NCBI GenBank assembly: GCA_963576785.1
Contig: OY756145.1
Location: 930,001 to 994,000 of the forward strand
From: Chlorophyllum brunneum
Lineage: Eukaryota > Basidiomycota > Agaricomycetes > Agaricales > Agaricaceae
Direction of reading: 5' to 3'
Length of the DNA stretch: 64,000 bases
Of the stretch, positions 1-10,200 are shown piece after piece. The notes beneath the pieces are model-generated. The model made no database searches. It was not told the DNA's origin and saw only the letters and a list, made by a program, of their open reading frames with translations. The stretch's first letter is position 1, and every line of letters starts with the position of its first letter. Position numbers and translations under genes: made by a program.

Positions 1-3000
1 CACCCTCCCACAACTGGGTTTGACCCAGGATGCGATCACCAAACGCGGTTTTGCTATCCAGTGTCGTGTCACAACTGAAGATGCTGCTGCAGGATTCCAG
101 CCTGATACTGGAAAGATTGAGGTGTACCGTTCTGCTGGTGGTAACGGTGTTCGTCTCGACGCCAGCTCTGGTTTCGCTGGTGCTCAGATCACGGTATGTC
201 CCCAGTTACTCGAACATCCGCCATGTCCAGGGCCGAACGCAGTATTATAGCCTCACTATGACAGTCTACTCGTTAAGTGCACCGTCAGTGGTACTACTTA
301 TGAAGTCGCTCGTAGGAAAATGCTCCGCGCCCTCGTTGAATTCCGCATTCGTGGTGTCAAGGTCAGTTTCACCCCGATGACAATCAGCCATCGCTGTTGA
401 CAGTTTTAACTTGATAGACCAATATTCCCTTCCTATTCCGCTTGTTGACCCACGATACCTTCATTGGAGGAAAGACTTGGACTACGGTATGCCCTTGCTT
501 TCATTTTGATCTTGCACACATTTACCCTACTCTACTAGTTCATTGATGATACCCCAGATCTTTTCAAACTGGTCCAGAGTCAAAATCGTGCTCAAAAACT
601 CCTTGCTTACCTTGGCGATCTCGCTGTAAATGGAAGCTCAATCAAGGGCCAAATCGTAAATAGCACTTGTAATTCCAATTTTTTGGTATCCGCTCATGCC
701 TAAACTCTTAGGGAGAGCCTGGCCTCAAGTCTGACATTCTCGTTCCTAAATTTGCTAACCGTGAAGACCCCAATGGACCTCCTCTGGATACCACCTTCCC
801 TTGCACCGTCGGATGGCGTAACATCATTGTTGAACAAGGCCCCGAAGCTTTCGCAAAGGCTGTTCGTGCTTACCCTGGTGTACTGATCATGGACACTACT
901 TGGCGTGATGCGCACCAATCCCTACTCGCCACCCGCCTACGTACCACCGACATGGTCACCATCGCAAAGGAGACCAGTTATGCTCTTGCCAATGCATACA
1001 GTTTGGAGATGTGGGGAGGTGCTACTTTCGATGTTGCAATGCGCTTCCTGTATGAAGATCCTTGGGAGCGACTGGTATGTCGTAGACTTTGCCTTACGTG
1101 GATGTAAGAGCTGATATATGTGTTTAGCGCACTCTTAGGAAGCTTGTTCCTAACATCCCCTTCCAGGCTCTTGTGCGTGGCGCTAATGGTGTTGGTTACA
1201 CTTCCTACCCGTGAGTCACAGCTCCCTTGAGATGACATGTTGGGCTGAACATGTCGAAGGGATAACGCTATCTATGACTTCTCCAAGAAGGCTGTCGAGA
1301 ACGGTCTTGACATCTTCCGTGTCTTTGATTCGCTGAACTATTTCGGTATGTTGTCTTCATATCTCAATGAATAGCCTAGTGACTGAGTGGAACCAGAGAA
1401 CGTAAGAACTAGAAGCTCCGTAGTTGATTAAAGGACCGCATACTCACATCTTCACAGATGAAACTCGGCATTGATGCGGCCAAGAAGGCTGGTGGTGTCG
1501 TCGAAGCCGTTGTTTGCTACAGTGGTGATGTTGCCAGCCCCAAGGAGACCAAATACACACTCCAATATTACCTCGACTTCGTTGACCAGCTCGTCCAGGA
1601 AGGTATTCACGTCCTCGGTGTTAAGGACATGGCTGGTCTCTTGAAGCCTGAAGCAGCTAAGACGTAAGAGGATTCCATTTTGAAGTGGAGATGGCTGGAA
1701 ACTGATATGGGGTTTTGAATTCAATAGTCTCATCGGTGCCATTAGGAAGGCCCACCCCGAGCTTCCTATTCATGTACACTCACACGACACCGCGGGTATT
1801 GCCACTGCAAGCATGCTTGCTGCGGCTGCGGCTGGCGCCGATGTTGTGGACGTCGCCATTGATAGTCAGTATTCTGTCATTGATCGGGGAACGTTTGAGT
1901 GGGTTCTGATAACGCAAATTCTCTCTCTCTCTTAGGCATGTCTGGGTTAACCTCACAGCCCTCTATGGGTGCCGTTTGTATGGCTTTAGAGCAGACCTCG
2001 CTCGGCACTGGTATCCGCTATGAGGATATTCAAGCCCTTAATTCTTATTGGAGCCAGGTCCGCATGCTCTACGGTTGCTTCGAGGCCAATGTGCGCGCGT
2101 CCGACTCTTCCGTATTCGACCATGAAATGCCCGGGGGCCAATACACCAACTTGATGGTAGGTTCAAAAATAGATGGTATGAACTTCTCCGCCATTGATGC
2201 TCATCCTCCAAGTTCCAAGCTGCCCAACTTGGTCTTGGTACACAATGGGCGGGTGCGTAGTCAGCTTCTATCAATCTCCTGTTGACTAACAGCCCGTTCC
2301 CTTTAGAAATCAAACAGAAATACATCGAAGCAAACGAACTTGTAAAATTTTTCTCATATCCTCTAACGAATTCAGTAATCTGATTATATTCTCCGATCTC
2401 TTCAGTGCGGTAATGTTATCAAGGTATTTGGTTTCTTCTCTCAGTAGTCCATCATTGTTGATACGCCCCTGTAAACAGGTTACACCATCATCGAAGGTCG
2501 TTGGAGACTTTGCTCAGTGGATGACATCAAATTCCCTTTCCAAGGAACAAGTGCTCGAACGTGCTGATCAACTTGACTTCCCTTCTTCTGTCGTCGAGTT
2601 CTTCCAGGGCTATCTTGGACAACCTGTGGGAGGATTCCCTGAGCCTTTGCGCTCTCGCGTTATCAGAAATAAGCCGAGAATCGATGGACGTCCGGGTGCA
2701 ACCTTGGAAGCTTTGGATTTCAAGAAGATCAAGGCAGAGCTGCGGAGCAAGTTCGGCAAGCACATCGCAGATACAGATGTGACGTCCTACGTCATGTACC
2801 CCAAGGTAGGGAAACTCGGGATGACATCTGTACATTTGTATTCTGAGCCCATGCACCACAGGTCTTTGAGGAGTACCAGGGATTCTTGGAGAAGTATGGT
2901 GACCTCAGGTAAAACATTTTCCACTATCTACTTCAATTTCAACTAACTATTGCGCCAGTGTTGTTCCCACACGCTACTTCCTTGGGCGTCCTGATATTGG

Positions 3001-3640
3001 AGAAGAAATGCACATTTCCATTGAGGCGGGAAAGACCCTAATCATCCGTCTCATGGCTGTAGGTCCCGTGGTGGAGGGTCGTGCTCAACGCGATGTTTGG
3101 TTCGAGGTTAATGGAGAGGTAGAACGCCAGCCGTTCCGCTCTGGTTCGCCACACAAGGCTGACGACATATCATTAGATCCGTGCAGTCTCCATAGAGGAC
3201 AAGAATTCGGCCGTCGAAACAGTTTCACGGGAGAAAGCTACCTCTGACCCAGGCTCTGTTGGTGCTCCCATGTCCGGTGTTGTTGTAGAAGTTCGGGTTA
3301 AAGAGAGCCAGGAGATCAAGAAAGGCGATCCTGTCTGTGGTAAGTCTTTCTTGTGTAAGTCAAATTCAGGGTCCCCTCTCATTTTTCCCCTTCACACGTC
3401 GACAGTTTTGAGTGCTATGAAGGCAAGTTATTAACGTCGTTCTCTCATGCTATTGTTATTCTGATGTATCTCATAGATGGAGTCCGCCGTCACTGCACCG
3501 GTCTCTGGGCATATCAAACGCGTCGTTGTCCAGGAGGGTATGTCATTTTCATATGTAGTTCTTCTGAGATGATCTCATTGCCTCTTTCGATAGGTGATTC
3601 TATCAACCAAGGTGATCTTGTTGTCGAAATTGTTCACTGA
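1..3640 (+). CDS. PYC: Pyruvate carboxylase, 3' part (5' end outside window)
   Basis: This is the biotin enzyme that carboxylates pyruvate to oxaloacetate (anaplerosis); the fungal enzyme is normally cytosolic. The first complete codon starts at base 2. Visible in order are the end of the biotin-carboxylase domain ([20 protein letters not shown], later [19 protein letters not shown]), the carboxyltransferase domain with [15 protein letters not shown] and the metal-binding HSHDTAG, then [12 protein letters not shown], and the C-terminal biotinyl domain with AMKM, where K (3420-3422) carries biotin. The frame ends in VVEIVH and TGA at 3638-3640. Many short introns cut it, including a 5-nt micro-exon (1397-1401) and a GC-AG intron (3423-3476) directly after the biotinyl-lysine codon. 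Family members have about 1,190 residues, so roughly the first third lies left of the window. Identification is very secure; individual exon borders were not all checked. Confidence 0.97.
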
Positions 3641-3935
3641 TACTCTGCATATCATCATGGAGACATGATAAAATCCCACTCGAAAAACGTCATCTAAGTC
3701 CAATTACAATGATGTATTGATAGAATTTAATAAAAAAAGCAATTCTTCTTAACCTATCAAGCATTCCTCTGTTTGGGATAACGGCGGAAAACTAGTCAAC
3801 TTGACATTCTCTTCCTTCGTTGGGGAATTAGAAGCCGCATATTAGTATGTTGACATGGTATCATCAGGACTTGCTCCAAGAATTGGTTGCATGGACACCA
3901 CCACATGCATAGACCAATAATTGCCTTACAAACGC

Positions 3936-3955
3936 CCCTGTGATGCATCACAGGG
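3936..3955. repeat. Perfect 20-bp palindrome
   Basis: The sequence CCCTGTGATGCATCACAGGG equals its own reverse complement. It is flanked by non-matching bases (C on the left, T on the right), so the symmetry stops at 20 bp. Its location between two converging 3' ends fits a 3'-end or regulatory element, or a chance palindrome. No direct sign of function is visible. Confidence 0.7.
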
Positions 3956-3970
3956 TTACTTGAGTCCATC

Positions 3971-4310
3971 ATGAGCAGGTCCACAGACCAGTTGATCGAT
4001 CAATTCGGAAGACTTCACTGCGGCTTCAGTGTCGCCTATTGTGACCCATACAATATGAATTTATTTGAGAAAGCCGGATGGCTCGAGAGGAGAAAGAGTT
4101 GCACTCTCCGTCCTATGAGCGCTTTTCTAAAGTTGTTATTCCTGAGGAGAGCAAGGATCTTGTGCTGGATCTAACCCATCTGCCCTCCGATCCTTTACCT
4201 GGTGGACTACATGGAGCAGAACCCGGACATAAACACGGTTTGGTCTGAATGTGCGATGGGTAGTAAGATGTATGCGAGGAATCTTGGCGCAAAAAAAGAA
4301 GGTTCACAGT
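3971..4310 (+). pseudogene. Possible protein-coding relic
   Basis: Three successive open stretches in different frames read like ordinary protein: one from an ATG at 3971 (includes VAYCDPYNMNLFEKAGWLE), one that includes VVIPEESKDLVLDLTHLPSD, and one ending near 4310 with NTVWSECAMGSKMYARNLGA. The frames could be joined only by guessing introns or frameshifts, and I recognise no family. A decayed gene copy, a small lineage-specific gene or chance are all possible. Confidence is low. Confidence 0.15.
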
Positions 4311-4762
4311 GATCTCACTGGCGTTCATGAACCAGGGTAACTTGATAGGAGATATAAATATGAACGGCCTAGTTACAATCGGCTGCGAAGGTTTAAACTG
4401 GGTGCTATCATGGGTCTATTAGTGCGGCGTAAAGTAAATGTAGGCGGTTGTCGTTAGAATATCACGCCTTGGCTGATGTTGAAGAATTGAGATAAATATA
4501 CACCGCACAAACGCAGCTGAGTGGTGGCTGCAACGTGGATAGTGTTGATATTTGGCCGCAAGCCGTCCGATCGAAAATTTCGAGTGTGCAAGATGACAGC
4601 ATACTAATTGCACTGGTTTGGTCTCTCCATTGGATATTTATGAAGTTCTTCATGAGCATTGTGGAGTTTCGGAGGCGAATATATATATCGTCAAAGACAT
4701 AAGATCCAACTGTCATTGTATTAGGTTGTGCATGGCCTATGCGTGGTGAGGAGCTAGAAGGA

Positions 4763-6138
4763 TTAGATGTTGATATCTGCATTCTTTAGATGGGTTAGAC
4801 ACTCTTGATGCAGCTCCTGAACAACCTCCTATCCGACGGAAGATCATCAGCAGGTATTCATTTGATGAAACACAGTGCTGACCTTTGCAGGCTTGACGTC
4901 TTTCATGAGTCCGACGCCGGTACCGGCCCATACAATTGCTCGGCTCATATCGTTGTTACGAGCGGCTTCCTGAAACTTGGAACGCAGGACACCAATATCT
5001 TCACCCCTTTCATAATCATCGACAGTAGCTGTGCGAGTTGACAATATTAAAAATCACCAAGTGACGGCTGACAGTAGAACCAACACTAACCGTTACGCAA
5101 GCCTCTACCATCAACTCCACTCGGCCAACCCAAGGTACCACGAACCTGATCAAATGCCATTGTTCGAACTGACACCGTCGAGTCAGCGGTAGCTAATGCT
5201 CGTCTCTGAGCATCGGTGTATAAACTTTCGGGAGTCATGAGGAAGCGCGTCCCTATGACTGCGCCTGCGGCGCCCAGGACTAGAAGATCTGCCACCTGAG
5301 CCCCTGTTGCCAGACCACCCGCACCAACTACCAGGGGCCCACCGTCCGGGGTTTCAGACAGGATCGATGATAGAAGGGATTTGAGGGGCGGAGCCTTGGC
5401 TACACCGTGACCACCTGCCTCAGTTCCTGGAAAAGAGATAAAGGTCGGTGTTGCTTATTTAGAGAACGGAAGTTGTGAAGGAGACGAAACCTTGAGCAAC
5501 GATGACATCGACTTTCCAATCACGTATGGCAACGCGAGCATCCTCGACAGAACCGAGCTGGACAATAATGAAGGTCGTCCTGCCATTCGCAGCGTCATGG
5601 TCCCGGACAAATTGGATCCATTTCGGTAAATTGGCGCCGAAGGAAAGCCAAATGGCCACAACACAGTGATCTAGAGCGGTTTTGAGGAGCTTCTCTCCTT
5701 GCGGCACATCTTTCTCCAGTAGCCAGCAGAGGAAACCGACCCCAATTGGCAAAGGCGACTTTGAGTCGATTGCTAAGGCTTGGCGGGTTAATTCTATTTC
5801 TTGCTCGAGCCATTCCGTTGTGGTATAGCCTGAGGGATCCATCACGCCATTTCGCATCAAACACCTGCGTTTAGATATAAACTGGCTGCCTACCTGTGCC
5901 TATAAAGCCAAAGCCACCTCCCAGGGTTACCTGAGCGGCGACGGAACCTAAAGAAAGACCTTTATGGTAAGTTTGGTTCGGTATATTGCATAAGGACGCA
6001 CCCCCAGCTGCACCAGCCATCGGCGCGCTTATAATGGGGACAGATATACCTATTTCGTATTGATGGTCAGGCTATGCAGAGAGATATAGTGATAATCTTG
6101 CCCAAAAGTTGTGTCAACTTGTTTCCGGCCAACGACAT
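4763..6138 (-). CDS. Nitronate monooxygenase (2-nitropropane dioxygenase family)
   Basis: An FMN-dependent TIM-barrel oxygenase that oxidises alkyl nitronates; in fungi it is thought to detoxify nitro compounds such as propionate-3-nitronate. The spliced N-terminus reads MSLAGNKLTQLLGISVPIIS followed by APMAGAAGG, the usual start of the family, which fixes the ATG at 6138. Further hallmarks are GGGFGFIGTGYTTTEWLEQE, the flavin/catalytic loop QGTEAGGHG, and AAGAVIGTRFLMTPES. The last exon gives KPAK-EVVQELHQE and ends with TAA at 4763. The first intron (6050-6101) has GC-AG borders. The intron that ends just before YTTTEW contains a deceptive open stretch (including MRNGVMDPSG) that is not part of the enzyme. 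The gene is divergent from SmB. The family is secure; the natural substrate is inferred. Confidence 0.93.
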
Positions 6139-6485
6139 CAGGAGTGTTATGTGTTCAAGTAATTGGGGCGTTTGTTGAACGCCTCTGGTCAATTTATGGC
6201 GCTGGGAGTCTCACCAGTCGGCCCAAATCGGCGCTGGATTGAACTTTGTACCGGTTGAGTAATCACATTTCGACAACCGGTCGCATGACCAAAAAACTTC
6301 AGGCGGTTTGGCATCGTACAGTATGAACTATCCAGAAATTGCGGAGATGACGGTCGAACGGCGAGCGACTGAATCAGCAGCGTTCTTAGCGCAGGGAGAG
6401 TTTGATTCAGAGTTTGTGCCTGTTTGGTAAAACTGAATCCTTTGTGGAAATCGCGTCGAGGTCGTTGTTCAACACATTGCCCACC
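6139..6485. promoter_or_regulatory. Divergent promoter, nitronate monooxygenase / SmB
   Basis: 347 bp separate the start codon of the nitronate monooxygenase (-) from that of SmB (+), so both promoters must lie here. It carries an inverted pair ACCGGTTG (6250-6257) and CAACCGGT (6274-6281) with a 16-bp spacer, which resembles a site for a dimeric regulator. I see no clear TATA box. Confidence 0.6.
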
Positions 6486-7253
6486 ATGGTCAGTCGTTCA
6501 GTCTACTTGCTCGTCACAGTTCTGATCTCTCCTGATGTTCGTTTCTTCAGCCTCCCCCAAAATCAAAAGGCGGAAAAATGCTTGCTCTGATCAACTGGAG
6601 ACTCAAAGTTACGATTAACGACGGACGCGCGTTAACCGGACAGATGCTGGCCTTTGACCGCCACATGAACCTCGTTTTAGCTGACTGTGAGGAATTCAGG
6701 AGAGTCCGTCCGAAGAAAAAGGCTGGAGAGGAGACTGCACCAGAACAGGAAATGAAGCGCACACTGGGCTTGGTCATCTTGCGAGGCGAGACGGTTGTCA
6801 GTATAAGCGTGGAAGGGCCTCCTCCCGTCGTAGACGAGGACAAAAAATCCAATGCTGTGCGCGGTTTCTTGCAGATCTAGTCGCTGATCGCGTGTTGATC
6901 CTCTATCTCTAGCTTCCAGGCGGCCCCGGTCGTGGTATGCCTGCAGGACGGGGAATGGGTATGATGCCACCAAGTACGGTCGAATTTGTTCTCCAGATGT
7001 CCAAGATTAACTGATCCTGATTTTTGCTGAACTTAGTGGGCGCCCCATCCCTTGCAAGGCCACCGATGCCATTCGCTCCTCCCGGTATGCCCGGCCCTCC
7101 TCCCGGTTTCAGGCCCCCTGGTTTCCCTCCCGGCATGCCATTCCCTCCGCCTCCCGGCTTTGCTGGACCCCCACCTGGGTATGTAGTCTGTTACCTTCCT
7201 CTCAGAATTATCCGCTTATCCGCCAAACTAGGTTCCAACCACCTCCACAATAG
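6486..7253 (+). CDS. SMB1: Small nuclear ribonucleoprotein SmB (Sm core)
   Basis: SmB is a subunit of the heptameric Sm ring bound to U1, U2, U4 and U5 snRNAs in the spliceosome. After splicing the protein begins MPPPKSKGGKMLALINWRLK and has the Sm1 motif (DGRALTGQMLAFDRHMNLVL) and Sm2 motif (LGLVILRGETVVSI). A proline/glycine tail with repeated PPG units ends in PPPGFQPPPQ and TAG at 7251-7253. The initiator ATG (6486-6488) is followed immediately by a GT donor, so the first coding exon is only 3 nt; the intron (6489-6550) joins it to CCTCCCCCA. Other introns are 6857-6912, one after ...MMPP, and one shortly before the stop. The N-terminal ATG is preferred over the internal one because the spliced leader PPPKSKGGK is typical of SmB. 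Confidence 0.94.
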
Positions 7254-10200
7254 AGGACTCGCTCAGATTACCAGATCCTCATTCATTGCTGATAAAGGAA
7301 AGCAGTATGTTCCGTCCCTGATAATCAGTGTATTACAATCACTCCCTTTTGCTTTCCTGCCGGAACGTATCTGCCCCGTTGCTAGATCCATTGATATATC
7401 ACTGGTGTATATACTGTGGGCATGATAGCATAAAATTGCATATGCCATAATCATCAAATGTGGCGCGACAAACCCTCAACATCCACTCGTCAGTGCGACG
7501 GCGTTGGCGTCTGTATTCGTAGGAGCCAGAGACAGGATGCGTGACCTCGGACTTGAGCTTCATGGAGATGTTTGTGTCCCCCCCCCCTTGCATGGCCAAC
7601 CACTGCCAATCATCAGTAGTGTTTGCCATTGTCCCTGGTGCCTTGTCGTCCTTGTGCTGTACAAAGAGGCATCAATCACTGTGGCATGTGTGTCCCAGGC
7701 ACTTGGATGCAATCAACAAGCCCAGATCAATTACTGAGCCACGAATATCGGCTAAGGTGAGGGAACGATCACAAACCCACGCCCTCGGGCGAATTACCAA
7801 GAAAGGACACATTTCTTGACATTGGGGTCGCTCTGACTTTATATCTAGCGGTGGCTGAGGCATAACGCTCTAGACTCCAACGATTTTGAATAGTCAAGAA
7901 AAAATGCGAGACACGATATCTCATCCCTTCAGCTTTCAATTCACCGCTTACTCTCGGTGATTTTAGCATATCGTTTGTAAGTGTCCGGCATTTAATCTTG
8001 TCCTTTCACAGCGCTCAAAGCGACTCGACTCGCACGCAATGTCCAACAAAACGCGGGGTTCCGTATACACGTCAATCACTCACCTCACTCCTAACTTAAC
8101 ATCCACATCGATTGACTTGAACCAATGACGACGTCAGCCTTTTTTCAGCATTGCCCGAGTTTGACAAACGACTATTCTTGTTCGCGCGATGTGATGCCAT
8201 CATCACCGTAACTAGAAATACATAGCAAGTGACCTTCCTGACGCGCCATTTTCTCCATTCTATCCGCAAAAGAGGTTGTTAAGTGGGGCGGACACGTCCT
8301 TGATTGTCGGAGACAGTGCAACGACTGCGTGTAAACCGCCCCCGTGTTTATCACACCCATAACCATGTCTTTAGGAGCATAGAGTGGCATGCTGTTTTTT
8401 TGGCGGCTCGCTGGTGTTAGTAACCTTAGTAGGTTTGATTTATTTGCTCGAGTTCGACGCCCATCTCTCGGCTTAAACGGATCCTCCAAACTGCGGTATA
8501 CCAATTTGGTAAAGTCGAGAGACAACATGATAACTATCATATATGGCCTTCTTTCGTTAATGCATTTTTGCTTGGGTAGGTTCCCCCGCCAGGCTAGTGG
8601 TTAATCCTGAACCTGGGCTGGACTTTGGGAGGTCTATATAGCCACATAACGGCACTTAGAAGCATGCGAATCGTGGGACCAATGGCCTGTCAATGCATAG
8701 CATTTCGTGATCAATGGACAAGCCATGCAACAGGTGACTGATTGCTTGGCTAACATGATATGATGATAGAAAGGGGGAGAGTAACGGGAGAGATGACGAG
8801 ATGACTATTTGCGTTGAATGGCCGTGATATCGGTCGCCTGACAAATCAGGCAGACGAGAAGCAGTCGCCGGGAATCCAGACGCCAGTGGCGTCACAGTAG
8901 GTAAGACCAATGAACAAAAGGAACAAACCCTCGCTCGAGAGCAGTGCAAAGTGGCACCCTAGAAGACGCAGGGGATAAAGAGGTCTCGGCAACGTGGGCT
9001 GACATATCAGCGGCCCCCAGCTTTTTTTTGCTGAAGTATAAGGAGATGAAGTTGGTTGGCGAGTAAATCAATGCTGCCACCCCGGCTTGCCAAAAAAAGC
9101 ATGTTTCTTTTTAAAATATAAAAAATGAGGTCGGGGAATGATGTACACACGCTTAGCCGAGACATGACAGTGGTGATGGTGCGTAGGTTTGCTATACCCA
9201 ATTATCGTGAAGAGCGATTCAAGGTTCCGATTCTGTATCCTGCATCCACACTACCCGACCAAGCGAGGAGCTGGCGAGATGCCCGCCTCAGAGAGCCTTA
9301 CGCAAATCCTTTGCGTACGGTTCCGCTGTGTCCGCGAGATGAACGGAAAAGGCTAGCGCCAAACTCTGCTCTGTGTATATACCGTTGTGAATAGAATGGT
9401 GTGGTGCTTGGTGATGGAGCGCAGCTCAGGGACCAATATCATTTGCAAGCTACTTGGGGATCGGCAGTAAACTTTTACTTACCGTTCTGGTATGAGATCA
9501 AAATAGTTGACTGGGCGATTGGTCTCTGACTTTTGCGCTACCGACAGACTTCTGCCAGTGAGAATGAAAAGTTCATATCAGTGCATAACGTATACACTCC
9601 CTCATCATGTCCACCGCACAAGATTTTGGGGTTCCTAGACTAGAGGATCCGGTCAACTTCGATCCATTGACATGATACATTAGTTTCGAATGACGAGCGT
9701 CATGGGATGTTAATCGAACAATGTCGTTGTTAGAGTGGGCTTGGTTGACGGGAAACCCAGACTTCTTCTACCGTTTTAGTTGAAACTCTGTACGATCCAT
9801 CGTGTGCCTACCTTATCATCAAGCGGTGCCGTAATTCTATAAAGGGAGGTTTACATGATAAGGTCTCTATGTGTGATCACGAGTAGGCCGAACGGGGAAA
9901 AACTTTGATGAATTTGTTCAAATTGGTGAAAGGAAACGATATGTTTTTTGATGCTTTCGATGCGAACGAATGATTTCATTGGACCTTGTTCAATTGGGTC
10001 AGGGAAGTGGACGCAGATTAGAGTGGACTTTCCCACAGATATTCAGGAAAACATTGTACCGTCGTCAGTTGTCGTCGTCACAGGGTGCAGAAACACGATC
10101 CATCATCTCAATTCCTTTTCGCCACACGAGGAAATCTTTACGGAACAGCCAGAGTCTCGCGAAGCCTGGATACGTTCTATGATTAACCATCTCTTAAAGT

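Larger units (their letters stand above)
3641..4762. other. Convergent intergenic region with a 20-bp palindrome
   Basis: This lies between the 3' ends of pyruvate carboxylase (+) and the nitronate monooxygenase (-). I recognise no complete gene. It contains a perfect 20-bp palindrome (3936-3955) and, just after it, some short open stretches on the plus strand (about 3971-4310) that look weakly protein-like. Beyond about 4340 I see nothing but presumed 3' untranslated sequence. Confidence 0.5.

Noticed and set aside
4916..4927. Palindrome GCCGGTACCGGC
   Set aside because: It lies within the conserved coding part of the nitronate monooxygenase (WAGTGVGLM) and is explained by codon content.
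5795..5860. Open stretch with MRNGVMDPSG as part of the nitronate monooxygenase
   Set aside because: Keeping it would need a 25-29-nt intron and a poor frame. Treating it as part of a 64-nt intron gives FIGTGYTTTEWLEQE, which matches the family.
8126..8136. TGACGACGTCA as a CRE/bZIP site
   Set aside because: The central extra bases break the true TGACGTCA site, and no nearby gene would make use of it.
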